Assembly: GCA_029974225.1 (NCBI GenBank)
Contig: JARKSP010000008.1
Span: 62,001-126,000 of the forward strand
Source: Erysipelotrichaceae bacterium
Lineage (GTDB): Bacteria > Bacillota_I > Bacilli_A > Erysipelotrichales > Erysipelotrichaceae
DNA length: 64,000 nt
Direction: 5' to 3'
The position numbers were made by a program, and so were the translations under genes. The notes beneath the pieces were generated by a model, which did not search any database, had not been told where the DNA came from, and saw only the letters and a program-made list of their open reading frames with translations. Of this stretch, positions 29,733 to 40,074 are shown one piece after another; position 1 is the stretch's first letter; each line of letters opens with the position of its first letter.

Positions 29733-31376
29733 ATGAACAGAATCGAAACACTTTTGATAAATGAAATCCGTGAAGCTGTTTTTTCAACTTTTCATATTGC
29801 ATTAGAGGATGATTTTGTGACTGTTGAAATACCAAAAGACAGCAGTAATGGTGATTACTCTACCAATATCGCTATGAAATTAACCAAAATAGTCAAGCAG
29901 AAACCCGGTTTAACAGCCCAGATGCTGGTTGAAAAATTAAATGAAACCTGTGATATTGCGGAAAAGATTGAAGTGGCTGGTGTTGGTTTTATCAACTTCT
30001 TTATAAAAAATCAGATTTTGGCTGATATAATAAACACTGTTATTGATGCTAAAGAAGATTATGGCAGAAATCAGAGCGGCAGTAACCTGAAAATACTGGT
30101 TGAATATGTATCGGCTAATCCTACCGGCCCATTACATTGTGGCCATGCCAGAGGAGCAGCCTGGGGTGATGCCATCTGTCGTTTATTAAAAACATCAGGC
30201 TATGACTGTTTAAGAGAATACTATATCAATGATGCCGGTAATCAGATTGACATGTTAGGCGAGTCTATTTATGGGCGTTACCGTCAGTACTATGGCTTAG
30301 ATTTCACTTTGCCTGCTGATGGCTATCACGGCCAGGACATTGTGGAAATCACCAAAGAGATTATTGATGAAGTCGGTGATAAGTATCTTCACACCGATAA
30401 ACAGGAAGCCTTTGAATTCTTTAGATGGGAAGGCCGAAACAGACAGCTTAACCGAATTAAGGAAGACTTAGCCTATTACGGCTGCGAGTTTGACTCATGG
30501 ATTTCTGAGCAGTGGATTGTTGACAGCAGCCGAGTTGATAAAGCCCTGGAAAAAATGGTGTCTATGGGCCTTACATACCAGCAGGATGGCGCTTTCTGGT
30601 TTAAGAGCACCGAATATGGCGATGACAAGGATCGAGTATTAAAAAAATCAGACGGATTTTATACATATTTAACGCCTGATATCGCAAACCATCTGTATAA
30701 ATTTGAAAGAGGTTATAAAAAACTGGTTAACCTGTGGGGAGCTGATCATCATGGCTACATAGCCAGAATGAAGGCAGCTCTGATTGCTTTAGGCTACCCC
30801 GAAGATGCTTTAGAAGTTGACCTGATTCAGATGGTCAGACTGGTTGAAGATGGCATAGAAGTTAAAATGAGCAAGCGTACCGGTAATGCGATAACCATTA
30901 GAGAGCTGGTTGATGAAGTTGGCTTAGATGCTGCCAGATATTTCTTTGTCAGTAAAGCTGTTGACACTCATCTTGACTTTGATTTCAACCTGGCTAAATC
31001 CGAAACCAATGACAACCCTGTCTATTATGCTCAATATGCCTATGCCAGAATCTGTTCTGTCTTAAGACAGCAGTCCGCACATAGATTAGAAAGCTATCCT
31101 CTTTTAAACTGTGAAAAAGAAGTTGCTTTACTGAAACACATTGGCCAGTTTACTTCCGTTGTTGCCGATGCCGCTAAAACAAGAGCACCGAATAAGGTCT
31201 GCAACTACATTCAGAAAATGGCTCAGTATTTCCATTCCTTCTATGCAACTAACAGGATTTGGGACGAAAACAATCTTCCGTTATCCAGACAGCGTCTGGC
31301 TTTGATTGAAGCTACCAGAATTACCCTGAAAAACGCTTTAGATTTAATTGGTGTTTCTGCTCCTGAAAGAATGTAA
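29733..31376 (+). CDS. argS: Arginine--tRNA ligase
   Basis: 547 aa; VEYVSANPTGPLHCGHARGAAWGDA (HIGH-like), MSKRTGNAITI. Confidence 0.96.
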   Translation: MNRIETLLINEIREAVFSTFHIALEDDFVTVEIPKDSSNGDYSTNIAMKLTKIVKQKPGLTAQMLVEKLNETCDIAEKIEVAGVGFINFFIKNQILADIINTVIDAKEDYGRNQSGSNLKILVEYVSANPTGPLHCGHARGAAWGDAICRLLKTSGYDCLREYYINDAGNQIDMLGESIYGRYRQYYGLDFTLPADGYHGQDIVEITKEIIDEVGDKYLHTDKQEAFEFFRWEGRNRQLNRIKEDLAYYGCEFDSWISEQWIVDSSRVDKALEKMVSMGLTYQQDGAFWFKSTEYGDDKDRVLKKSDGFYTYLTPDIANHLYKFERGYKKLVNLWGADHHGYIARMKAALIALGYPEDALEVDLIQMVRLVEDGIEVKMSKRTGNAITIRELVDEVGLDAARYFFVSKAVDTHLDFDFNLAKSETNDNPVYYAQYAYARICSVLRQQSAHRLESYPLLNCEKEVALLKHIGQFTSVVADAAKTRAPNKVCNYIQKMAQYFHSFYATNRIWDENNLPLSRQRLALIEATRITLKNALDLIGVSAPERM

Positions 31377-31397
31377 TTTATTAATGCCTATCAAAAC

Positions 31398-31427
31398 AAA
31401 GTGTTTCGAATCAGAAACACTTTTTTA
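31398..31427 (+). terminator. Intrinsic terminator of argS
   Basis: AAGTGTTTC-gaatca-GAAACACTT plus T-run. Confidence 0.88.
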
Positions 31428-31566
31428 AATTTATAATTGTCTCGATTACTTTTACGATACGATTTAATTCCCTTTCCATCATTAAGCTTAGCTTTCTTTA
31501 AAAAACATTTACTTTGTTCTATAATGGAATGGTAGATTAAACTTTTTTGTATTGGAGGTATTGAAA

Positions 31567-31704
31567 ATGAAAAATGAATTAAGAGGCATCGGAATACTGC
31601 TGTTTGCCCTAGTGTTAAACACGAGTTTAAGCCCAATGCTGTTTTTTGCTATTCCTGTAGGTCTTGTCGGTTTAGTTGTTCTTTTTAAAAAAGAATCTCA
31701 ATAA
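31567..31704 (+). CDS. 45-aa putative membrane miniprotein
   Basis: Own translation MKNELRGIGILLFALVLNTSLSPMLFFAIPVGLVGLVVLFKKESQ*; GGAGGT RBS 7-8 nt upstream; terminator follows; below ORF-track length cutoff. Confidence 0.7.
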   Translation: MKNELRGIGILLFALVLNTSLSPMLFFAIPVGLVGLVVLFKKESQ

Positions 31705-31738
31705 ACTTCAATTTTTATGTATAAAATATTTAAATAAA

Positions 31739-31774
31739 AATAGTATGTCTGTTTCAGATATACTATTTTTTCTT
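31739..31774. terminator. Bidirectional intrinsic terminator
   Basis: AATAGTATGTCTG-tttc-AGATATACTATT flanked by A- and T-runs between convergent genes. Confidence 0.75.
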
Positions 31775-31781
31775 CCATTTA

Positions 31782-32612
31782 TTATTTGGCGACAAAGATA
31801 TAGCCGAACGCTCCCGGACCCCAGTGGCAGGCAATTGCCGGATCAAGATTATCGTATTCAATCATTGCTGCTTTATATTTGTCACTGGTCAATGAAATTA
31901 ATTCATCAAGATTTGTTTCATCATAGGTATATGAAGGAATTATCGGATAACTGGTATCACAGTTCTGCTCTTCCAGATAATTAGCCAATATCTTAAGAGC
32001 TTTCTTTCGGCCCAGAACTTTATTAACCATTTTGACTCCTCCATCATCATTATCAATAGCGATGAACGGTTTTAACTGCATTACATTGCCGGCAATATAG
32101 GCTGCCTTTGACAATCTTCCTCCTCTGTACAGATACTCCAGTGTATCCGGGATTGCCAGCACTCTGATTTTTGGAAGTATTTCTTCAATCTTCTGTAAAA
32201 CTACCTCAATCGGCTGGTCGCGATGTCTGTTGATCTCTTCAACAATAATCTTGATTCCGCCAACCACCGTTTTACAGTCGATGACATGTACCTTCTCTTC
32301 CTCTTGAAAAAGCATATAAAGAGTGTTGAAAGTAGAAGAAATCCCTTTAGAAATAGGTATGACTATTACCTCGTCTCCCTGATTTACATATTCCATGACT
32401 CTCTTTTTAGCTTCAACCATATTTGGCAGCGAGGTTTTAGGAAACTGCTTTTCTTCTATCAGGGCATGATAGAAAGCTTCCATTGTCAAATCAACACCAT
32501 CCAAGTATTCCTTATCACCCAGTAAAATCTTTAAAGGTAATATTTCGACATTATACTTTTCCTTTTCTTCCTGTTTTATGCTGCTTCCTGAATCCACAAA
32601 TACTCTGATCAT
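31782..32612 (-). CDS. DegV family fatty-acid-binding protein
   Basis: 276 aa; IRVFVDSGSSI, PKTSLPN, ISKGISSTFNTLYML, LEYLYRGGRLSKAAYI. Confidence 0.92.
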   Translation of the reverse strand: MIRVFVDSGSSIKQEEKEKYNVEILPLKILLGDKEYLDGVDLTMEAFYHALIEEKQFPKTSLPNMVEAKKRVMEYVNQGDEVIVIPISKGISSTFNTLYMLFQEEEKVHVIDCKTVVGGIKIIVEEINRHRDQPIEVVLQKIEEILPKIRVLAIPDTLEYLYRGGRLSKAAYIAGNVMQLKPFIAIDNDDGGVKMVNKVLGRKKALKILANYLEEQNCDTSYPIIPSYTYDETNLDELISLTSDKYKAAMIEYDNLDPAIACHWGPGAFGYIFVAK

Positions 32613-32704
32613 TTTTTTATCTCCTTAACACTTAAATTATGTAAATTTTTTATTGTAATTTTGTCATTTCAAGTATATTAAATAGCTATTTAATTGTCAA
32701 AAAA

Positions 32705-33382
32705 TTATATTCCAAAGACAATAGTCAGAATAGCACTGAGAATTATCGCTGGAACCATATTCATTGGCTTGGCTTTAATAATATTAAGCATATTCAATCC
32801 TACTGCCAAAAGCACAATTGAACCCACGGCGGAAAGCTGAACAATACATTCACTGGTCAAAACAGGTGCAACTACCATCGCCAGCACACTGAGCAAGCCT
32901 TCATATACAAGTACAAACATGGCAGAAAAATAGACACCCATACCATACTTGGCTGCCAGAACTATGGCACTGACAGCATCGATAATTCCCTTCATTAAAA
33001 GAATACTGTAATCTGAGGTCAAACCATCCTGAATTGAGCCGACAATAGCCATGCCCCCAACACAGAAAAGCAGTGAAGCATTTACAAAGCCAGAGGCAAT
33101 AGGTGACTTAGAGCTGAATTTCTTTTGAATTTTTTCACCTAATCTGACAATCATTCCATCCAGATCAATTATATTGCCCATCAGAGTACCGATTGACATC
33201 GATAAAAGCATATTTAAAGCCGAGGTCATTTCCAGCATTCCGTCCACCCCAATATAAATAACACACAAACCCATTGCTATTACCAGCTGGTTCTGCAGTT
33301 CTTCTTTTAAAAATCTGCCGATAATCATTCCCACAGCTGTTCCCAGTACTACCAGTACGGCATTGATGATTGCACCAAACAT
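32705..33382 (-). CDS. DUF554 family membrane protein
   Basis: 225 aa; GTAVGMIIGRFLKEELQNQLVIAMGLCVIYIGVDG, SIQDGLTSDYSILLMKGIIDAVSAI. Confidence 0.88.
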   Translation of the reverse strand: MFGAIINAVLVVLGTAVGMIIGRFLKEELQNQLVIAMGLCVIYIGVDGMLEMTSALNMLLSMSIGTLMGNIIDLDGMIVRLGEKIQKKFSSKSPIASGFVNASLLFCVGGMAIVGSIQDGLTSDYSILLMKGIIDAVSAIVLAAKYGMGVYFSAMFVLVYEGLLSVLAMVVAPVLTSECIVQLSAVGSIVLLAVGLNMLNIIKAKPMNMVPAIILSAILTIVFGI

Positions 33383-33468
33383 AAAAATTACCCACCTTTT
33401 CCTTATATAATAATACCTTTATTCCAAAACAAAAAGAACTTTTATAATTTTAAGTGTATAATTATTTT

Positions 33469-34758
33469 ATGAAAACCATTTATAAAAATGTCAATATTTT
33501 AAATGGAACCAAAGATATGGTTCTGCAAAAAAACATGATGCTTACAGTAGAGAATGGAATTATTGTCAGTATAGAGGAGGCTAAAGATACAACGGAAAAC
33601 AATGTCATAGGTCTGCAGGGCAGGTTTCTGATTCCTGGACTGATAAACCTGCATATCCACACTCCCGGCACTGGCTTTCCCAAGAAAAAAGAAGCTGACA
33701 GTACGAAACTGGCCAAACTTGTTATGAGCAATAAATTTCTGCAGCAGGTTGGAAAAGCTATCTGCCGCAACGCTTTAAAGACGGAGCTGTTATCTGGAAC
33801 TACTACTGTCAGAACTGTTGGGGGCCTGGGTAATTTCGATTCTCAGCTACGCGATGAAATTAACCGCGGTAGAACTGTCGGCCCCAGAGTTTTAAGCTCT
33901 GATAGAGCTGTTACTATTCCGGGCGGACATATGGAAGGGTCAGTCGCTTATGGAGCCAAGAGCATTGAAGAGTTTGAACATTTCATCGAAGAAAACGCTA
34001 AAGCAAATGTTGACTGGATAAAACTGATGATTACCGGCGGAGTACTGGATGCTAAAGTCAGGGGCGAACCCGGAGAGCTCAGAATGAACAGCCAGCAGGT
34101 TAAGGCCTGCTGTGACAAAGCCCACAATTTAGGTTTGAAAGTCTGTGCTCATGTCGAAAGTCCTAAAGGTATTGTTATGGCCTTAGAAAATGGTGTTGAT
34201 ACTATCGAACATGGGGCAGCAATGAATGAAGAAATAATTGAATTATTCAAAAAAAGCAACGCCGTTTTAGTCTGCACTATTTCCCCAGCCATTCCTTTAG
34301 CCAAATTTGATCCCGCTGTTTCAAAGGCTAGCGAAATAGTTCTATACAACAGTGAAGTTTTACTGGAAGGTATACTTGCCGGAACTAGAAAATGCCTGGA
34401 AAACAGTATAACTGTAGGTCTGGGAACCGATTCAGTCTGTCCTTTCATAACACATTATGATATGTGGCGGGAATTGGAGTACTTCCATAAAATGGTTGGT
34501 GTGTCAAGGAATTTCGCCCTTCATACCGGAACACTGATTAATGCCTCAATTTTAGGAATTGAGGATGAAACAGGTTCAATAGAGGTCGGTAAATCAGCTG
34601 ACTTTATTGTCGTTGAGGAAAATCCTTTGACCCATGGCTTTTCAACCATCAGAAAACCTTATCTGGTTCATTTCAAAGACCAGCAGTATCTGCAGCCAAA
34701 AGTTAAAAAGAACGACATTTGCGAAAGAGAATTAGACAAATACTTAGCTACCCTTTAA
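33469..34758 (+). CDS. Amidohydrolase family protein (imidazolonepropionase/prolidase-like)
   Basis: ORF 33454..34758, ATG at 33469; IPGLINLHIHTPG, CAHVESPKGI, TIEHGAAM, GLGTDSVCPF metal-ligand motifs. Confidence 0.88.
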   Translation: MKTIYKNVNILNGTKDMVLQKNMMLTVENGIIVSIEEAKDTTENNVIGLQGRFLIPGLINLHIHTPGTGFPKKKEADSTKLAKLVMSNKFLQQVGKAICRNALKTELLSGTTTVRTVGGLGNFDSQLRDEINRGRTVGPRVLSSDRAVTIPGGHMEGSVAYGAKSIEEFEHFIEENAKANVDWIKLMITGGVLDAKVRGEPGELRMNSQQVKACCDKAHNLGLKVCAHVESPKGIVMALENGVDTIEHGAAMNEEIIELFKKSNAVLVCTISPAIPLAKFDPAVSKASEIVLYNSEVLLEGILAGTRKCLENSITVGLGTDSVCPFITHYDMWRELEYFHKMVGVSRNFALHTGTLINASILGIEDETGSIEVGKSADFIVVEENPLTHGFSTIRKPYLVHFKDQQYLQPKVKKNDICERELDKYLATL

Positions 34759-34939
34759 AATATTCTGATTAAACAATAAATAAATGGACATATTTTATGT
34801 CCGTTTTTATGTTCATTAACCTTAAGACTGGATGTAATGTAACTAATATGTTCTAGACAATAACAGGTCTTTAGGTTATCATCCAACACACAGCACATAA
34901 ATTAAGCAATAGTATAGATTTATGATGTATATTATCAGT

Positions 34940-35752
34940 TTATCTTTTATTATTCTGTTTTTTTATGTCAATAACAACAACTTCAGGATTGTTGAATACT
35001 CTTAACGGAAACAGGCTGTTGCCTAATCCTCGCGAGACAATCATTTTCGTATTATTCAGTACATATTCGCCAGCTGTATATTTTGGCAGAATTCCCTGCT
35101 GGGGCGAAAACAGACCGCCCACATAAGGAAGTCTGATCTGCCCGCCATGGGCATGGCCTGTTAACACCAGATCAAAAACATATTTAGCATATATATCAAA
35201 ATACTGGGGACGGTGAGCCAGTAACACATTAAAGGCTTCCATTTTTATTGTCTTCAACTGTTCTTCAATTATTTTTCGATAGACCTTTTCATTCGGTTTG
35301 GCTTTAAAACCCGGATCATCTATTCCCGCCAGGTTTATTTCTTCAACCTGAAGACTGCGATTGTCTAAAACATTAACACCCAGCTCAATCAGCTTAGCTT
35401 TAAAATCCGGATAAAAAGGTTTTCTTGATTCGTGATTGCCGGTTACAAAATAGACTGGTGCAAACTTAATAATCTTTTCAATCAGATGATAGCATCTGTC
35501 TACCTTTGTTCTTCTTGAGTCCAGCAAATCACCAGTAATAAAAATATAATCCGGGCCGGCACTTTCAATCAATTCGATTAATACACTGTTGTTTTTGCCA
35601 AACAGTTCATTATGGACATCTGATAAATGAACGATTCTTTTTTCTTTTTTCACTTTTTCACTGCTAAAAGTGTAGAAAGTTAAGCCTACATTTTTGTTTT
35701 GATAAATCGCATAAATTAAAAACACAACCGCTAAAACAATGATTAATTCCAT
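34940..35752 (-). CDS. Membrane-anchored metallophosphoesterase
   Basis: 270 aa; VHLSDVHNELFG, FITGDLLDSR, VTGNHESR, LTGHAHGGQ. Confidence 0.92.
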   Translation of the reverse strand: MELIIVLAVVFLIYAIYQNKNVGLTFYTFSSEKVKKEKRIVHLSDVHNELFGKNNSVLIELIESAGPDYIFITGDLLDSRRTKVDRCYHLIEKIIKFAPVYFVTGNHESRKPFYPDFKAKLIELGVNVLDNRSLQVEEINLAGIDDPGFKAKPNEKVYRKIIEEQLKTIKMEAFNVLLAHRPQYFDIYAKYVFDLVLTGHAHGGQIRLPYVGGLFSPQQGILPKYTAGEYVLNNTKMIVSRGLGNSLFPLRVFNNPEVVVIDIKKQNNKR

Positions 35753-35888
35753 AGACTAATATTATACTATCATTTTAAAAAAGGGAAACCAGATTTCTTT
35801 AGCTCCATACATTGATTAAACTGCGCTACCTAGAGTTTTTTATCTCTATATCAGAAAGAAACAGGATATGAACTATCTTTTCTGGCAT

Positions 35889-35917
35889 TTGGATTATTGA
35901 TATTCTTATAGTATAAT
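35889..35917 (+). promoter_or_regulatory. Sigma-A-like promoter for prfA-prmC (TTGGAT-N17-TATAAT)
   Basis: -35 35889-35894, -10 35912-35917, about 25 bp before prfA start. Confidence 0.6.
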
Positions 35918-35941
35918 TGCATCGTTAGAAGGTGATTATTT

Positions 35942-37009
35942 ATGGACAAAATGCTTGCTAGATTAGAAACAATGGCAGCCAGATACAATGAAATCAATGA
36001 GATGCTGATCAGTGGCTCATCTTTTTCTGATGCCAGGGAATATGGCAGAATCAGCAAAGAGCATTCTAAGCTGCAACAGCCAGTTGAGGCCTATCATCAG
36101 CTGGTTGAAACTTTAAAACACATTGAAGATGCTGAATTGCTGACCAAAGACCATGATTTAAGGGAAATGGCTGAAATGGAGCTGGAAGAACTGAGAGAAA
36201 AGAAACAAGAACTTATTGATCGTCTGGAAGTTCTATTAATTGAAAAAGACCCTAATGATGAATGTGATGCTATTTTTGAAATTAAGGGTGCGGCAGGTGG
36301 AGATGAAGGTAATATTTTCGCCGGTGATTTATATCGTATGTACTGCCGCTATGCCGAGACTAAAGGCTGGCAGGTTCAAACCTTCGACTTTGTTGAATGT
36401 GAAGCTGGTGGCTTCAGTGATATTTCTTTCCTTATAAAAGGCAATGAAGTTTATCGTGAACTTAAGTTTGAAGGCGGTGTTCACCGGGTCCAGCGTGTCC
36501 CTAAAACCGAAGCCAGCGGTAGAATTCATACTTCTACAGCTACAGTTCTGGTCTTGCCTGATTTGGAAGATGTTGACTATGAAATAGATATGGATGATTT
36601 AACCTTTGAAACCCATCGTGCTTCAGGAGCTGGTGGACAGCATGTTAACAAAACCGATTCAGCAGTCCGAATCACCCATATTCCAACTGGTATAACTGTC
36701 AACTGTCAGGATGGCAGAAGCCAGATTCAAAACAGAGAACAGGCTTTAAAGATTATTACAGCTCGAGTTTATGATGAGTATAAAAGAAAAGAAGAAGAAG
36801 AAAAAGGTGAAGTAAGAAAAAGTCAGGTTGGAACCGGTGATAGAAGTGAGAAAATCAGAACCTATAACTATCCTCAAAACCGTATTACTGACCATCGAAT
36901 TAACTTCACTCTTCAACAGCTGGATCGCGTTATGGAAGGTAAGCTAGATGATATTATTGCAGCCCTGCTTGATGCTGATCAAAAAGCTCGCATAGCCGGA
37001 GAGCAATAA
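35942..37009 (+). CDS. prfA: Peptide chain release factor 1
   Basis: 355 aa; RASGAGGQHVNKTDSAVRITHIPTGI (GGQ motif). Confidence 0.97.
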   Translation: MDKMLARLETMAARYNEINEMLISGSSFSDAREYGRISKEHSKLQQPVEAYHQLVETLKHIEDAELLTKDHDLREMAEMELEELREKKQELIDRLEVLLIEKDPNDECDAIFEIKGAAGGDEGNIFAGDLYRMYCRYAETKGWQVQTFDFVECEAGGFSDISFLIKGNEVYRELKFEGGVHRVQRVPKTEASGRIHTSTATVLVLPDLEDVDYEIDMDDLTFETHRASGAGGQHVNKTDSAVRITHIPTGITVNCQDGRSQIQNREQALKIITARVYDEYKRKEEEEKGEVRKSQVGTGDRSEKIRTYNYPQNRITDHRINFTLQQLDRVMEGKLDDIIAALLDADQKARIAGEQ

Positions 37010-37866
37010 TGGCCTCTTATCGTCAAACGCTGCAAAAAGCGCTAAAAAAATGCCAGCAGGCTGGCATTTCAGCCGAAGCAGCTAAAATTCTGCTGCTTGA
37101 ACTGTGCAACATGAACTATACCGATCTATATCTTAACTATGAAGGTGAAATCGAGGAAACCATCTGCCAGAAATTTCAGGAAGGCTTAAAGCGTCTTTTA
37201 AACCAGGAACCGCTGCAGTATATTCTGGGATATCATAAGTTTTACGGTTATAAAATTTTAGTTTCTCCTGATTGTCTGATTCCAAGATATGAAACTGAAG
37301 AACTGGTGGCCAACGTTTTAGCGGATTGTGATTATTACTTTAAAGATTATCCCGTGATTGATATCGCTGATATCGGAACAGGCTCTGGAGCGATTGCCAT
37401 CGCTTTAAAGAAAGAAGAAAACAGACTTAATATGATTGCGACCGACATCTCTGATAAAGCTTTAGACATGGCCAGAAAAAACTGTGAAAACAATGATTGT
37501 GAAATTACTTTTATGCAGGGAGATATGTTAAAGCCCTTAATAGAAGACAGGATAAAACTTGATGTTCTAGTCTGTAATCCGCCTTACATTCCCGATAAAC
37601 AGAAGGTGGAAGAAAGCGTCATCAGCTATGAGCCTCATCTGGCCCTGTTTGGCGGAGAGGATGGCCTAGACTTCTATCGCAGGGTCTTTGAAAATGCCCA
37701 TAAAGTTATCAGAGATAAATCGTTTATGGCTTTTGAAATTGGCTCTAATGAAAGAGAAACCCTGGAAAAACTGGTTAAAGAACACTTTCCTGATAGCAGG
37801 TATGAAGTATTAAAGGACTTAAATGGCAAAGACAGGATGCTGTTTATTTATCATAATTTAGACTAG
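37009..37866 (+). CDS. prmC: Release factor glutamine methyltransferase
   Basis: 285 aa; ADIGTGSGAIAIALKK and LVCNPPYIP motifs; starts at the last base of prfA. Confidence 0.95.
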   Translation: MASYRQTLQKALKKCQQAGISAEAAKILLLELCNMNYTDLYLNYEGEIEETICQKFQEGLKRLLNQEPLQYILGYHKFYGYKILVSPDCLIPRYETEELVANVLADCDYYFKDYPVIDIADIGTGSGAIAIALKKEENRLNMIATDISDKALDMARKNCENNDCEITFMQGDMLKPLIEDRIKLDVLVCNPPYIPDKQKVEESVISYEPHLALFGGEDGLDFYRRVFENAHKVIRDKSFMAFEIGSNERETLEKLVKEHFPDSRYEVLKDLNGKDRMLFIYHNLD

Positions 37867-37888
37867 TTAGTTAAACTGGTCTTTTTTT
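37861..37888 (+). terminator. Intrinsic terminator of prfA-prmC
   Basis: GACTAGTT-agtt-AAACTGGTC plus TTTTTTT. Confidence 0.75.
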
Positions 37889-37917
37889 ATTATATAATTA
37901 GATTGGAGGTGATTGTT

Positions 37918-38997
37918 GTGGGACTGAGATTTTATAAATCATTTAAAATCCTGCCTGGAGTTAGAATAAACATTTCCAAATCAGGTATCAGCTGGACTTT
38001 AGGTTCTAAAGCTGTAAAACTCAACACCGGTAAAAGAGGAACCTATCTGAATCTATCAATTCCCAAAACCGGTCTTTCATGGCGAGAAAGACTGGATAAA
38101 AAAGGCAGTGAAACTAAGCAGTCATTAACTAAAACCGAAACATCCAGACCAAATGAAGAAAGCAGAGAAATCATCCAGCAATATGAAAAAGAAAATGACT
38201 TTATTCTCAATCTGCATAAATATGCTGATGATGTTGTAACTAAGGAAGATTTCATTAATCATCTTAATTCTGTCAAGGGTGATTCTCTCAAAGACTCTTT
38301 GCGACTGGTGATTGATGGCGATAGCAAGACTATTAATGCTCTGATTGAAAACTATATCAACTCTATCGAGCTGCCATATGAATTCAAAATCGAATATCAG
38401 CTGGAAGACAATGTTCTTTTCATTGACCTGGATTTGCCGGAAATTGAAAATTTCAGCAGTCAGTATCCGACCCTATCTTCAAAGGGAGAAATACTGGTCA
38501 AAAACCTTAATCAGATCACTGTAAAAAAACAGTACAGCCAGGCAGTTATTTCCCTGGCAATCTATTTGGCTGCCAGCTTCTTTAATCTTTCTCCTTTTAT
38601 TGAATACATTGTTTTATCTGGCTATACCCAAAGGCGTAATCGGGACGGTGAATTGACTGATGATTATCTGTTCTCATTTAAATTTAACCGTTCAACAATG
38701 GAAAATGTATGCTTGTCCGACATCGACAAACCTTATGACTTTATCCTTAATTTTGAAAACCGCATCAATTTATCTGGTTCTTTCAATTTTAAAGCGATTA
38801 CTCCGTATCAGTTGAAAGAAGAGAAAAAAGATGAAGCGGTAAATCTTCACCTTAATGAGGCTATTCAGGGATTAAAGAATCTGGGATATATAACAGCCGA
38901 AATTAATCTTATTATCGACAAGATTAAAGATTTAAATCTTAACTCCACCGATGAATATTTAATTGAAGCCCTAAAAGAATTAAGCAAAATAAAATAG
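37918..38997 (+). CDS. DUF4236 domain-containing protein
   Basis: ORF 37903..38997; GTG 37918 after GGAGGTGATT; GLRFYKSFKILPGVRINISKSGISWTLGSKAVKLNTGKRGTYLNLSIPKTGLSWR. Confidence 0.85.
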   Translation: MGLRFYKSFKILPGVRINISKSGISWTLGSKAVKLNTGKRGTYLNLSIPKTGLSWRERLDKKGSETKQSLTKTETSRPNEESREIIQQYEKENDFILNLHKYADDVVTKEDFINHLNSVKGDSLKDSLRLVIDGDSKTINALIENYINSIELPYEFKIEYQLEDNVLFIDLDLPEIENFSSQYPTLSSKGEILVKNLNQITVKKQYSQAVISLAIYLAASFFNLSPFIEYIVLSGYTQRRNRDGELTDDYLFSFKFNRSTMENVCLSDIDKPYDFILNFENRINLSGSFNFKAITPYQLKEEKKDEAVNLHLNEAIQGLKNLGYITAEINLIIDKIKDLNLNSTDEYLIEALKELSKIK

Positions 38998-39016
38998 CCC
39001 TCAGGGCTATTTTAAT
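38992..39016. terminator. Bidirectional terminator overlapping gene ends
   Basis: AAATAGCCC-tc-AGGGCTATTT inverted repeat between convergent DUF4236 and rpoE. Confidence 0.75.
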
Positions 39017-39353
39017 ATTCATCCTCTTCGCTTTCTTCTTCGTCTTCCTCTTCTTCGTCGTCGAATTCATCTTCGCCTTCGTAATCGTAGTCTTCGCTTT
39101 CTTCGTATTCTTCGTCTTTAATTTCAATTTCCTGATATTTGCAACGAGATTTAAGATTCCAGACATTGTTTTCCAACATAACGAATCTTCCATCCAATGT
39201 CAGATTAGTATAAAACTGAGATTTTTTCCTAGATGCGATTTTTTCATCATAACCTAATTCATTATTTATACTAGACCATAACTCCTTAAACGACATTCCC
39301 TCTTTAGCATTCAACAGTATATTGTATGCTATATCTATAGCTTTTAAACTCAC
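39012..39353 (-). CDS. rpoE: DNA-directed RNA polymerase delta subunit
   Basis: 113 aa; N-terminal HARE-HTH-like domain and Asp/Glu-rich C-terminal tail. Confidence 0.9.
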   Translation of the reverse strand: MSLKAIDIAYNILLNAKEGMSFKELWSSINNELGYDEKIASRKKSQFYTNLTLDGRFVMLENNVWNLKSRCKYQEIEIKDEEYEESEDYDYEGEDEFDDEEEEDEEESEEDEY

Positions 39354-39456
39354 TTATTATCCTCTCCTGTATACATCGTTATGATTATAAATATAATGTC
39401 TTATAATTGCAACAACTTTTGAGGAAAATAGTAGAATTATAGCCCGTTTTTAACTA

Positions 39457-40074
39457 TTATGCGGTAAATTTATTCAAAAATCGGTTTTTTCTCAGCATTT
39501 CTATAAAAAACTGACCAATGGTCCCCTGGGAAAGCATGGAAACAAATGTTCCAATACCAAAACTTCCTCCTAAAACAATTCCTATTACCAGTACCGTAAG
39601 ATCCATCAGCATTCTGACATGCTTGAATTGTTTATTTACTCTTTTACTGATCAGTAATACCAGCCCATCATAAGGATTGTTGCCACACTTACTGTTTACT
39701 CCCAGCCCAATGCCTAAACCGATAATTATCAGTGCCAAAATAAAATAGACTACTCTCAAAAACATTGAACTGACTGGTAAAACTATATAACCGGAAAGCT
39801 TAATGCCCGAAGAGATTATAAAGGGATAGATAATATCTGGTAGTTTTAAAGCTTTTCTATCCGCTATGAAAATCAGAAGGGTAAAAAAGGCGTTAGCTAA
39901 GAAATTGCATAATGCCAGCTCTAAACCCAGTGTCCTTGATAAGCCCTGCTGAAATGTCGTCAGGGCATCAGCCCCAACATTAGCCATAACTGCCAAATAT
40001 ACCCCAAAACCGATTATTAAGCCGCTGACTATCATAACCGCTAGTCTTTTTAGAAAACTTTTACTCATAAACAA
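39457..40074 (-). CDS. YczE/YitT-like integral membrane protein
   Basis: 205 aa hydrophobic; GFGVYLAVMANVGADALTTFQQGLS, GVNSKCGNNPYDGLVLLIS. Confidence 0.8.
   Translation of the reverse strand: MFMSKSFLKRLAVMIVSGLIIGFGVYLAVMANVGADALTTFQQGLSRTLGLELALCNFLANAFFTLLIFIADRKALKLPDIIYPFIISSGIKLSGYIVLPVSSMFLRVVYFILALIIIGLGIGLGVNSKCGNNPYDGLVLLISKRVNKQFKHVRMLMDLTVLVIGIVLGGSFGIGTFVSMLSQGTIGQFFIEMLRKNRFLNKFTA

Noticed and set aside
34810-34935. Possible tRNA or small RNA in the intergenic region after the amidohydrolase
   Set aside because: Could not fold a cloverleaf or find a T-arm GTTCRA; only short imperfect repeats. The GGACAT/ATGTCC hairpin near 34784-34808 looks like an ordinary terminator.
39019-39120. 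TTCTTCGTC-like low-complexity repeat
   Set aside because: It encodes the acidic C-terminal tail of RpoE, which is normal for this family, and is not an independent repeat element.
38939-39193. 84-aa Lys/Thr-rich minus-strand ORF overlapping rpoE
   Set aside because: Out-of-frame reading of the Asp/Glu repeat tail of the RNA polymerase delta subunit; composition artefact.
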